Assembly: GCF_000739775.1 (NCBI RefSeq)
Contig: NZ_BBJH01000008.1
Coordinates: forward strand, 1-64,000
DNA length: 64,000 nt
Source of the DNA: Paraburkholderia heleia NBRC 101817
GTDB taxonomy: Bacteria > Pseudomonadota > Gammaproteobacteria > Burkholderiales > Burkholderiaceae
Reading direction: 5' to 3'
Below the pieces are notes generated by a model, which was not told where the DNA came from, searched no databases, and was given only the letters and a program-made list of their open reading frames with translations. The translations under genes were made by a program, and so were the position numbers. Every line of letters begins with the position of its first letter. Position 1 is the stretch's first letter. Positions 45,649-53,577 of the stretch are shown in pieces.

Positions 45649-46494
45649 ATGACTAACAGGCTTTCCATTCCGATCCATTCGGCGGGCTCGCTCGGCGACT
45701 TCCTGAGGCGCTGCCGCACGCGGCTCGACCCTGCGAGCTTCGGTTTCGGCGGCCGCAGGCGCACGCCGGGGTTGCGTCGCGAAGAGGTGGCGCAGCGGGC
45801 CAATATCAGTCCGACCTGGTACACGTGGCTCGAACAGGGGCGCGGCGGCGCGCCTTCGCCGGAGGTGCTCGAGCGCATCTGCAGCGCGCTGATGCTCACC
45901 GATCCGGAGCGCGAGCACCTCTTCATGCTGGGGTTCGGGCGGCCGCCGGAACTGCGCTACCGACCCGTGGACGGGGTCAATCCGCGGCTGCAACGCCTGC
46001 TCGACTCGATGCGCTACAGCCCGGCCATCGTCAAGACAGCCACCTGGGAGGTCGTGGCCTGGAATCGCGCCGCCGCCGTCGTGCTGACCGACTACGGCAA
46101 GCTGCCGCCCGGTCAGCGCAACATTCTGCGCTTCCTGTTCTGCAACCCGGACGTGCGGGCCAAGCAGCACGACTGGGACAGCGTGGCCCGCTTCGTGGTG
46201 GGCGCGTTCCGGGCCGACGTGGCGCGCGCGGGCCTCGTTTCAGCCGTGCGCGAACTCGTCGACGAGCTGTGCAGCGTCAGCCCCGAGTTCGACGCCCTGT
46301 GGCGCGAGAACGAAGTGCTCGCGCATGCGGAAGCGGACCATGTGAAGCGCCTGCACCATCCCGTGCTCGGCCTGATTGCGTTGGAGCAGTCGGCATTTTC
46401 CGTCGATGGCCGGCCGGACCTGAACATGATCGTCTACAACCCGGTCGATACCGGGCAGGCCGAGCGCATCAAGGCGTTGATCGAGCAGCCGTGA
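45649..46494 (+). CDS. XRE-family regulator with MmyB-like ligand domain
   Basis: 281 residues. N-terminal helix-turn-helix (GDFLRRCRTRLDPASFGF; RRRTPGLRREEVAQRANISPTWYTWLEQGR) and C-terminal MmyB-type PAS-like domain (SPAIVKTATWEVVAWNRAA, then LFCNPDVRAKQHDWDSVARFVVGAFRAD). The domain is thought to bind a small hydrophobic ligand. Divergent from the SDR gene with an 80-bp gap, so it most likely controls that gene. Confidence 0.92.
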   Translation: MTNRLSIPIHSAGSLGDFLRRCRTRLDPASFGFGGRRRTPGLRREEVAQRANISPTWYTWLEQGRGGAPSPEVLERICSALMLTDPEREHLFMLGFGRPPELRYRPVDGVNPRLQRLLDSMRYSPAIVKTATWEVVAWNRAAAVVLTDYGKLPPGQRNILRFLFCNPDVRAKQHDWDSVARFVVGAFRADVARAGLVSAVRELVDELCSVSPEFDALWRENEVLAHAEADHVKRLHHPVLGLIALEQSAFSVDGRPDLNMIVYNPVDTGQAERIKALIEQP

Positions 46495-46748
46495 CACTGC
46501 CGCGCGCATCCTGCCTCGTCTTCCTCTCCGATCTGGGACAGACTCAGCGCCGCGAATATCGGCTGCAACACTCCTATCATGACGTGCCGCCGAACCCGGT
46601 GTCGTCAATCGATCAGTCGCACAATCATTAGCATACCGAAGGGAAGGAAAGGCAGCGCGATGCCGAACGCGCCGGGCAATAGCAGGACTAGCGTCCCTGA
46701 CTACGCCTCGCGACGGCACACGATTCGCATCAATGAGGCCGCTTCAGG

Positions 46749-46779
46749 AGCCGGCGCACAAAGCGTTCCCGCGCCGGCT
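46749..46779 (-). terminator. Hairpin just after the CsbD-like gene
   Basis: AGCCGGCGC (46749-46757) pairs with GCGCCGGCT (46771-46779), 9 bp, located 5 bp beyond the stop of the minus-strand gene at 46785. No U tract follows on the minus strand. The 290 bp from 46495 to 46784 contain no supported gene. Confidence 0.5.
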
Positions 46780-46784
46780 CTCTC

Positions 46785-47054
46785 TCACACTGCGGATTTA
46801 CTGCGGTTCAGCGCCCAAGCCGCGCCGAGCGCGAAACCAACGGCGGCGGCGAGCCCGAGTGCCGTCATCGGCTTGTCGGCGACGTTGTCGCGCGTGGCGT
46901 CGGCGGCATTGTTCAAGGCCTGCTGGGACTTGCCATATAGCATTTTTGCCTTGCCGGCCAGTCCCATGGCGGGGTCGCCCAGCATGCGGCTGGCCAGGTG
47001 CTGCGCTCCTCCCGCGACCTCGTTCGCGACGGCGCGTGCGTGTCTCGTGTCCAT
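46785..47054 (-). CDS. CsbD-like stress protein with membrane anchor
   Basis: 89 residues. Residues 8-58 resemble CsbD (AVANEVAGGAQHLASRMLGD, then GKAKMLYGKSQQALN); a glycine-zipper hydrophobic end follows (TALGLAAAVGFALGAAWAL) as in YqjD/ElaB proteins that tether ribosomes or sit in the inner membrane. AGGAGCACGATC precedes the ATG. A role in stationary-phase or general stress is inferred. Confidence 0.8.
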   Translation of the reverse strand: MDTRHARAVANEVAGGAQHLASRMLGDPAMGLAGKAKMLYGKSQQALNNAADATRDNVADKPMTALGLAAAVGFALGAAWALNRSKSAV

Positions 47055-47398
47055 GATCGTGCTCCTGTGTGCTCAGGGTGGGTCGTTGAATATGCGCGCT
47101 CCACTCGCGCAATCACGCTGGAGCAACGCTAATGCCCATCGCGAGGCGATCGGCGAAGCAACGGCGCATCAGCGCTCGCGTGCAAGTGCGAGGCCACCGG
47201 CACGGCACTTTCCAACGTGAAGAGCGCATTGGACCTGACTCATTTCGATGCCGGAAAAGCGCGCTGCGCAGGAACATGCGATGCGATTTCCGGGGTATCC
47301 GATAGGGCCGATTGTCTGACCATGGCTGCGTGCCGAATGCCCCCGATAAATGGGGTTCCGGGGTTGGAACATCGGGAAAGTCCGGGAGGGGAACGACA
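47055..47398. other. Intergenic stretch without a supported gene
   Basis: 344 bp between divergent genes. Short frames exist on both strands but with poor codon use. CCCCCGATAAATGGGG near 47340 could form a small hairpin. Promoters for both neighbours should lie here. Confidence 0.5.
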
Positions 47399-47647
47399 AT
47401 GCGCAGGAAACCTCGATCATTGCGAGCCATGGCCGATAAATGGCTCTTTTTGCGGCCGGACACACAAGTGCACGTCAGGCGTGTTGCGCAGGATGCGAGG
47501 AAGCACCGGTCGTGCGTCTACGTGAGCGCGGTCGGCGCGGTGGGCGAATCGGGCATGTTCTTCTTTCGTCATGGTGACGGCAGCTGGTACATCTTTCCGC
47601 CGGACGACGCGCGTCCCGCGCTCGGCGTCGATGGCCGTGACGTTTGA
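47399..47647 (+). CDS. Small hypothetical protein
   Basis: 82 residues, basic at the start (MRRKPRSLR), then a compact alpha/beta-like region (ADKWLFLRPDTQVHVRRVAQ; FFFRHGDGSWYIFPPDD). GGGAGGGGAACGACA lies in front of the ATG at 47399; an internal ATG at residue 11 is also possible. No family recognised. It converges on the lipoprotein gene. Confidence 0.6.
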   Translation: MRRKPRSLRAMADKWLFLRPDTQVHVRRVAQDARKHRSCVYVSAVGAVGESGMFFFRHGDGSWYIFPPDDARPALGVDGRDV

Positions 47648-47701
47648 GCGCCGAGGCGAGCCGCGACATGCCCGATCGGCGCACTGGCGCACTGGCGCCG
47701 C

Positions 47702-48166
47702 TCACGGGCCGAGCAGGCCCTGCGTCGGCAGCGACAGCTTGCCGTGATCGACGAAGCGCGTGCCGCCGCCAATGCCGCCTGCCAGGCGTCCGCGTATTTC
47801 GTAGGGAATGTTGCCGGCCTCTGCGCTGCCAGCAAAGGCGAAAGCCTGGCGCACGGCGGCGAATGCCGGCACGGTCAGCGGCACGACGATCACCGCTTCA
47901 CCGTAGCGCGGCACGACGCCGCTTTGATCGCTCACGCCGCTGGCGAACGATTGACCGTTCAGGTCCAGTTGCAGCGACACGCCGCTAAATTCGACCGGCG
48001 TGTCGTTGGGATTCTGGATGCGCAACTTCACGTTGAAGCGCATTTCCATGCCTGCGCCCTGTAGCGGCTCGAGACCCGCCACGTTGACCCGCAGCGGCTC
48101 TCCCATTAACCCCGCGCAGCCGCCAAGCCAGAACAGCACACAAAGCAAGATGCAGAAAAGTCGCAT
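47702..48166 (-). CDS. LEA14-like WHy-domain lipoprotein
   Basis: 154 residues. A short signal peptide with lipobox LGGC (Cys17) is followed by a water-stress WHy/LEA14 domain: VNVAGLEPLQGAGMEMRFN, LRIQNPNDTPVEFSGVSLQLDLNG and PYEIRGRL. Such bacterial lipoproteins are linked to desiccation or envelope stress. The ATG at 48166 is favoured over one at 48193 because of the signal-peptide length and an upstream GAGG. Confidence 0.85.
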   Translation of the reverse strand: MRLFCILLCVLFWLGGCAGLMGEPLRVNVAGLEPLQGAGMEMRFNVKLRIQNPNDTPVEFSGVSLQLDLNGQSFASGVSDQSGVVPRYGEAVIVVPLTVPAFAAVRQAFAFAGSAEAGNIPYEIRGRLAGGIGGGTRFVDHGKLSLPTQGLLGP

Positions 48167-48513
48167 TGAGCGCCAGGCCTCAGGTGATGGCATAGCAAGC
48201 CTCTCGTCCCGTAGAGTCCGCAGGTGCCGCTTAGTGTAGCGTTGATCCGTCGCGGGTTTCGCGCCGTGTGCCCCGCCGTGTGCCCGGCTCTTGCCGGTCC
48301 CCCGGTTTCGATTCGCGTGCTCGAGCGGGACAAGTCGACCGAATCGATCTGGATTGCATGATTCGGCCCCAACCTGCGATACGATAAGTCACTGACGCTT
48401 ATACGGCATGATCTACCCGTCGTTGAAAATAATTTCAATTAGCTTTCACTGACCGCGCGCCGCCTCACGCGTCCTGACTCCTTTCCTTTCCTTTCGTTGC
48501 CCGGCCCGTTCTC
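48167..48513. other. Intergenic region upstream of the diguanylate cyclase gene
   Basis: 347 bp. It contains the inverted repeat TTGAAA-ATAA-TTTCAA (48423-48438), 75 bp before the cyclase start, in an AT-richer stretch likely to hold its promoter, and a small direct repeat of CGCCGTGTGCCC near 48268-48291. No gene seen. Confidence 0.45.
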
Positions 48514-49692
48514 ATGCTCAGCGCCTTCGCTCTATTCGGGATCTTGATCGTATCTTGCCTGATGAGCGTCGCCATCCTCGGCTCGCTGATCCGAACCGCC
48601 GTACCGGGCGTGGGCCGCTGGTGTCTTGGCTACGCGCTGGTGGCCGCGGTCTCCACGTGGATCGCGCTCGCCGGCCCGCAGCCTGGCGGCATCACGATCG
48701 TCGGGACGTCGGTCGCGAGCCTGGGCGCGGTCGCGCTGCTCGTCCAGGGCACGCGCCAGTTCTTCGGCATGCGTGCCGCGTGGCGCACGGAGTCCGTGGC
48801 GCTTGTCATGATGGGCGCTGCGCTGCTCTATTACACGTGGGTGTCGCCCAGTGCCGGCGCGAGAGGCGTGCTCGTTTCGCTGGGCCTCATGTATGGGCGG
48901 CTCGCCGTGGGTACGCTGGTGCTGCGGCATGCCTCGCGCGAGGGGACGCGCTACGCATGCCGGCTGATCGCCGTGGCCGCCGGGATCGGTGCGCTCGTTT
49001 ATGTCGCGCGGATCGGCGCGATCGTCTTCGGCGCCGCGCCGTCGCTTACCTTCGTGCAGCCGTCCCCCTGGAACGTGGCGCTGCTCGGTCTCGCCATCGT
49101 CACGTTGCCCTGCATGTCGATCGGCATGGTGATGCTCGCTCACGACCGGCTCCTTGGGCGCATGGAAAAGCTCGCGACGATCGACGAACTGACGGGCGCA
49201 CTCACGCGGCGCGCCTTCATTGACAGGGCGCAGGTCCTGCTTGCACAAGCGCGGGAGAAGGCCGATCCCCTGGCGATCGCGATTCTCGACATCGATAACT
49301 TCAAGGCAGTCAACGACGGCTTTGGCCATGCGGTCGGCGATCGTATCCTGGCGCACGTCGCCTCGGTCGTCAGCGCACAATTGAGGTCATGCGATCTGTT
49401 CGGACGGCTGGGCGGCGAAGAGTTCGCGATTCTCTTTGCATACGCGCAAAAGCACGACGCAGCGACGCTGACGAATACGCTGCGGCTCGCTCTCGAACGT
49501 TCGTCCGCCGAAGGCGTGTGCTGCACGCTCAGCGCCGGGGTGGGCAGGTTCGTGGCGGCCGATACGCTGGAGAGCGCGATGGTGCGCGCCGACGCAGCGC
49601 TCTATGTCGCGAAGGCGGCGGGGCGCAATCGCGTCGTCATGACACCGGACGCCGAAGAAGGCGAAGTCCGTTACCTTGCCGAATCTCGCTAA
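48514..49692 (+). CDS. Membrane diguanylate cyclase (GGDEF)
   Basis: 392 residues. Six or so membrane segments (1-215) precede a GGDEF domain: LATIDELTGALTRRAFI, DIDNFKAVNDGFGHAVGD and the active site GGEEF (300-304). RSCD five residues before it is an intact RxxD inhibitory site, so product feedback is expected. It makes cyclic di-GMP from two GTP. No ribosome site stands out. The EAL phosphodiesterase at 57103 may oppose it. Confidence 0.92.
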   Translation: MLSAFALFGILIVSCLMSVAILGSLIRTAVPGVGRWCLGYALVAAVSTWIALAGPQPGGITIVGTSVASLGAVALLVQGTRQFFGMRAAWRTESVALVMMGAALLYYTWVSPSAGARGVLVSLGLMYGRLAVGTLVLRHASREGTRYACRLIAVAAGIGALVYVARIGAIVFGAAPSLTFVQPSPWNVALLGLAIVTLPCMSIGMVMLAHDRLLGRMEKLATIDELTGALTRRAFIDRAQVLLAQAREKADPLAIAILDIDNFKAVNDGFGHAVGDRILAHVASVVSAQLRSCDLFGRLGGEEFAILFAYAQKHDAATLTNTLRLALERSSAEGVCCTLSAGVGRFVAADTLESAMVRADAALYVAKAAGRNRVVMTPDAEEGEVRYLAESR

Positions 49693-50445
49693 AGAAATGC
49701 TTGCCCGGCAAATTTATTCCAGGGAAAATTCGCGCTGACGAAAGTCGGCATCGGAGCTGGCTTCCTGCGACCCGGCGCGTCGTACCGGGCAGGTCAATCA
49801 TTTCCCGGGCAATGGCGTCCGCAACGGTGGTCATGCCGGGTAACTGCCCATGTTCAAACGCCTCTTTTCCGAACTCGCCCGAGTCTTCGTCCCTGCTGGG
49901 CGAAATCCCGACTTGCCCGCTCTGGTCGATTTCTCATACAGCGCGCTAGACGACGCCGCCATCGAGAGGGAAAGCGGCCTGTCCCGATTGCGTGACAGTG
50001 CGGGCATGCGTGCGGCCCGCTCGCGCCGCCGCGTCTGGAGGCTGCGCGAAGTTCGCCGCGACTTTCGCCATGAAGTTCGCCCGGGTCTCCGCCTCTAATG
50101 CGGCAGCAGGCTCGCTTCCGATAGCGGTTTGCTCGCGCGCATTGGCGGCGACGAGTTCGCATGCGGCTCGCGCTGGCAAGGGCAACGGGACATTCAGGTA
50201 AGTCTTTAATTGCCGCTTTCAACTGCGGCCTTCAACTTCCTCTCCGGCCTTCCCTGCCATAGGTGTTTCCGCCGGTTTTTGACGACTCGACGCGGGCATT
50301 CTGGACTGCTACCTTGCCGGGCGCAGGTGCACCCGCAGCGTCGATCACGCTTGCCGCGTGCGCCGCGGGGGAATGTCCGCGCCGCAACCATGCGGGCGGT
50401 GTCCATGTCTTGACCACCCTGATATCCAGAACCGAGGGGGATCCC
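49693..50445. other. Intergenic stretch with a decayed coding remnant
   Basis: 753 bp without an intact gene. Short frames (one on + from 49850 to 50098) have Arg-rich, unconvincing translations. A GGDEF motif remnant is described separately. The right end holds the leader of the binding-protein gene. Confidence 0.5.
50099..50209 (+). pseudogene. GGDEF-domain fragment
   Basis: Reading from just after a stop, the frame gives SDSGLLARIGGDEFACG (motif GGDEF at 50144-50158), the active-site segment of a diguanylate cyclase with its usual LAR(I/L) lead-in, then stops at 50207. There is no start, upstream D-x-L-T-G region or C-terminal domain in frame. It lies about 410 bp behind the intact cyclase gene, so it may be a leftover of a duplication or an older gene. 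Confidence 0.55.
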
Positions 50446-51225
50446 ATGAAAAAGTTGTTTGCAGCCATGTCTATTGCCTTGATCGCCTCCACGGCCAGCG
50501 CCGCAGCCTTCGCGGCGGACACCATTCGCTTTGGTGTCGATGCAAGCTATCCGCCGTTTGAATCGAAAGCACCGGACGGCAAACTGGTCGGCTTCGACAT
50601 CGATCTTGGCAACGAGATCTGCCACCGTCTGAATGCCAAATGCGTCTGGATCGAGAACGACTTCGACGGCATGATCCCGGCGCTGAAGGCGCGCAAGTTC
50701 GACGGCGTGCTTTCGTCGATGTCGATGACCCCGGCGCGCAAGGAGCAGATCGCGTTCTCGGACAAGCTGTTCAATACGCCGACGCGTCTTGTCGCCAAGA
50801 CGGGCTCGGGCATCATGCCGACCGCCGAATCGCTCAAGGGCAAGCGCGTGGGCGTGGAGCAGGGCACGATTCAGGAGGCCTACGCAAAGGCGCATTGGGC
50901 AACGGCGGGCGTAGAGGTCGTGCCTTACCAGAACCAGGACCAGGTCTATCAGGACCTGCTGGCCGGCCGCGTGGACGCCGCGCTGCAGGACGCGGTGCAG
51001 GCCGACGTGGGCTTCCTGAAGACGCCGCGCGGCAAGGGCTACAGCTTCGCCGGCGGCGACCTCGATGACCCGGCCACGCTCGGCAATGGCGCCGGCATCG
51101 GCCTGCGCAAGGAAGACACTGCGCTCAAGACGAAGATCGACGGCGCGATCGCCGGCATCATCAAGGACGGCACGTACAAGAAGATCGAGAAGAAGTACTT
51201 CGACTTCGACGTGTACGGCAAATGA
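50446..51225 (+). CDS. Periplasmic amino-acid-binding protein, ArgT-like (SBP family 3)
   Basis: 259 residues. Signal peptide 1-24 (AAAFAADT), then IRFGVDASYPPFESKAPDGK and GFDIDLGNEICHRL, the lysine/arginine/ornithine-binding signature. The ATG at 50446 has GAGGGGG in front. Paralogue of 2818-3606 and, like it, lacks adjacent permease or ATPase genes. Basic amino-acid uptake is the likely role. Confidence 0.88.
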   Translation: MKKLFAAMSIALIASTASAAAFAADTIRFGVDASYPPFESKAPDGKLVGFDIDLGNEICHRLNAKCVWIENDFDGMIPALKARKFDGVLSSMSMTPARKEQIAFSDKLFNTPTRLVAKTGSGIMPTAESLKGKRVGVEQGTIQEAYAKAHWATAGVEVVPYQNQDQVYQDLLAGRVDAALQDAVQADVGFLKTPRGKGYSFAGGDLDDPATLGNGAGIGLRKEDTALKTKIDGAIAGIIKDGTYKKIEKKYFDFDVYGK

Positions 51226-51252
51226 TGTAACGCGTCCAGCGTGACGTGTGCA

Positions 51253-51285
51253 CGGCGCGGGAGCGAACGCACCGCTCTCGCGCCG
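51253..51285. terminator. Hairpin between convergent binding-protein and araC-type genes
   Basis: CGGCGCGGGAGC (51253-51264) pairs with GCTCTCGCGCCG (51274-51285), 12 bp including one G-U pair, with a 9-nt loop. No T run on either side; it may serve both convergent genes. Confidence 0.5.
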
Positions 51286-51302
51286 CGTGTCGCCGGAGCA
51301 GG

Positions 51303-52199
51303 CTACGCGGCCTCGCGCATCGCCTTCGCTCGAGATGAATCTTTTTTCGGCGGCGCTCCGAACATCCGCGTATATTCGCGGCTGAACTGCGAGGCGCTCT
51401 CGTATCCCACTTCGAATGCGGCGGCCTGTACGCTCATCGACAGCGCGAGCAGCAGTCTGCGCGCTTCCAGCAGCCGCAACTGCTTCTGGTATTGAAGGGG
51501 CGGCAGCCCTGTCAGCGCCTTGAACTGCCGATGGAATGCCGAAGCGCTGAGCTGGGCGACTGCCGCCAGGTCTTCCACCCTCACGGTTTCGGCGAACCGC
51601 GCCCGCAAAATATCCACCGCGCGCAGCAGGCTGTGAGAAGGGCTTTCGGCCGACGCCAGCCTCGCGATTTCAGATCCGTTCGGACCGCTTAGCAACCAGT
51701 AGCCAATCTCGCGCATCAGCATGGGGTACAACATGCCGATGGCGCCGGGCGTGTCGAGCAGGCGCACGGCGCGCAGCGCGCAATCGGCGAGAGGGCCGTC
51801 GAAGTTCGCGACGAACACGCCGCGGCTTGCGTCCGCCGCAGGGACGGGCGCAGGCGACATCTCCTTTGCCACGGCGCGCAACATGGCCAGGTCCAGTTCG
51901 AGAATCAGCACCAGGCAAGGTTGGTCCGGGCTCGCCTCGAACACGCGGCCCCGCGACGGCGTTTGCACGCCGACCACGAGCGCTTGACCGGCCCGGTACT
52001 CCAGTTGCGTCCCGCCGAAACTGGCCCATTTGGCCCCTTGGGCGACGATGCACAAAGCCGGCCGCGCCGCGCGGAACGTGGGCGGCGCGGGGTGATCGGA
52101 GCGCAGGATGAGCATTCCGTCGACAGCGGTGCTGTATGGGCTCGTGCCGGGCTGCGTTTGCGTGTAGCGCAGCAGGGCGGCGGCCAGTTCGTTCGTCAT
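51303..52199 (-). CDS. AraC-family regulator with AraC_N (cupin-type) domain
   Basis: 298 residues. The N-terminal AraC_N domain (ALCIVAQGAKWASFGG; YRAGQALVVGVQTP) is followed by two helix-turn-helix units (VEDLAAVAQLSASAFHRQFKALTG; SVQAAAFEVGYESASQFSREYTRMFG). Divergent from an SDR gene with a 154-bp gap, a frequent pairing in proteobacteria, so it probably controls that SDR. Confidence 0.92.
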   Translation of the reverse strand: MTNELAAALLRYTQTQPGTSPYSTAVDGMLILRSDHPAPPTFRAARPALCIVAQGAKWASFGGTQLEYRAGQALVVGVQTPSRGRVFEASPDQPCLVLILELDLAMLRAVAKEMSPAPVPAADASRGVFVANFDGPLADCALRAVRLLDTPGAIGMLYPMLMREIGYWLLSGPNGSEIARLASAESPSHSLLRAVDILRARFAETVRVEDLAAVAQLSASAFHRQFKALTGLPPLQYQKQLRLLEARRLLLALSMSVQAAAFEVGYESASQFSREYTRMFGAPPKKDSSRAKAMREAA

Positions 52200-52353
52200 G
52201 GCGGTTCGATAAGGAACGCGCGATGGAAAGTGCGCGCCGACCCATCTTAGTCAGTGAAGCAGGATCAGGCAAGAATCGGGCAGGTTCGGGTATTCACTCG
52301 CCGGTGGCGTCAGGCGCAGAATCGACGCAATCCAACACAGCGAGAGATGCCAA

Positions 52354-53133
52354 ATGGCAACGAACAACGGTAGTGAGTCGAGCCCGAAGATCGCGGTCGT
52401 CACCGGAGGCAGCCGTGGGATTGGCCGCGACACGGTTCTGCGGCTCGCAAGCCGCGGCGTCCATTCGGTCTTCACATACAACACCCATCGCGCCGAGGCA
52501 GAAAAGGTGTGTGCGGAGGTCGCGCAAGCGGGTGGCCGCGCGATCGCACTGCAACTGAACATCGCGAATTCAGGCGGGTTCGACGACTTCGTCGCGCGCC
52601 TGCGAGAAGCGCTTGGGACGCTGAATGCAAAGGGCTTCGATTATCTGGTGAACAACGCCGGTATCTCTTCGACGGCCACGCTCGCGGCCGGCACCGAAGC
52701 GGAGCTCGACGCGCAGTTCGCGGTGCATTTCAAGGGGCCGTTTCTGTTGACGCAAAAGCTGCTGCCGCTCATCCACGACGGCGGCCGGATTGTGAACCTC
52801 TCATCGGGCCTTGCGCGCTTCGCGTTTCCGGGTCGCGCGATTTATGGCCCGATGAAGGCGGCCGTGGAAGCGCTCACGCGCTATATGGCGCTCGAACTCG
52901 CGCCGCGCCGGATCGCGGTCAACGTCGTGGCGCCGGGCGCGATTGCGACCGACTTCAGCGGCGGCGTCGTGCGGGACAATCCGGAGGTCAACAAGGCGGT
53001 GGCGGAACATACCGCGCTGGGCCGCGCGGGATTGCCGGCTGACGTGGGGCCCGTGATTGCGGGTCTACTGTCGGATGACTTTGGCTGGGTGAACGCGCAG
53101 CGCATCGAGGTGGCTGGCGGCATTCATATTTGA
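52354..53133 (+). CDS. SDR-family oxidoreductase
   Basis: 259 residues, classical SDR. TGGSRGIGRD nucleotide loop (about 18-27), NNAGISSTATL, catalytic Ser in NLSSG and Tyr-x3-Lys in YGPMKA. The family uses NAD(P)(H) on varied alcohols and ketones; the substrate is unknown. GAGAG precedes the ATG. The divergent AraC-type gene is the likely regulator. Confidence 0.9.
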   Translation: MATNNGSESSPKIAVVTGGSRGIGRDTVLRLASRGVHSVFTYNTHRAEAEKVCAEVAQAGGRAIALQLNIANSGGFDDFVARLREALGTLNAKGFDYLVNNAGISSTATLAAGTEAELDAQFAVHFKGPFLLTQKLLPLIHDGGRIVNLSSGLARFAFPGRAIYGPMKAAVEALTRYMALELAPRRIAVNVVAPGAIATDFSGGVVRDNPEVNKAVAEHTALGRAGLPADVGPVIAGLLSDDFGWVNAQRIEVAGGIHI

Positions 53134-53142
53134 TTTCGCGGG

Positions 53143-53346
53143 TCAGGGCGTGACGCTTTTGCCGGAGGCGTCGACTTCGATACCCCAGTCGCCCTGTTCG
53201 AGCCAGTCGTCGCCGAGCAGTTCGGCCGGATGCTGCGTGCGGCTCTGGCCGTTGCCGCATCGCATGTCGCTGGCAGGGCAGTAATGGTCGCAGCCCCAGC
53301 ACAGGCGCTCGGGGTGCAGCGGGTGAATCGGAAACTTCTTTGCCAT
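53143..53346 (-). CDS. DUF3079 small Cys-rich protein
   Basis: 67 residues starting MAKKFPIHPLHPERLCWGCD. Four cysteines in CWGCDHYC and MRCGNG and a RTQHPAELLGDDW segment match the DUF3079 pattern as I know it; the Cys layout suggests a zinc or Fe-S site. The ATG at 53346 is chosen because the upstream extension is not conserved in style. Function unknown. Confidence 0.85.
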   Translation of the reverse strand: MAKKFPIHPLHPERLCWGCDHYCPASDMRCGNGQSRTQHPAELLGDDWLEQGDWGIEVDASGKSVTP

Positions 53347-53577
53347 GATGTCGCCCCTGTGCGATCCCGGACAGAACGCAATATTGAGATTGTCGTCCTC
53401 CCGCGGCACGGTGGCAGATGGCAGAGTGTCGCGCCCAGGAAGCGCCGTGAAGGGAAAAGGTCGCGCAGGCTCTGCCTGCGTGTTGTTGCCACAGGGTCAT
53501 GCTATGGTCGTATGGCGTCCGGCCGATCCGGTCGCCGCGCCTGGCGGCACTATACACAACGACCCGCGTGCTTCTCC

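Noticed and set aside
46660..47220. Plus-strand frame starting after GAAGGGAAGG
   Set aside because: The purine-rich run looks like a ribosome site, but the frame runs antisense to the CsbD-like gene and gives Ala/Ser/Arg-rich low-complexity sequence.
49850..50098. 82-codon frame after the diguanylate cyclase gene
   Set aside because: Arg-rich, no ribosome site and no family features; more likely part of a decayed stretch.
51253..51285. Strong Rho-independent terminator after the second binding-protein gene
   Set aside because: The hairpin is good but lacks a T run on both strands, so it is listed only as a probable terminator of low confidence.
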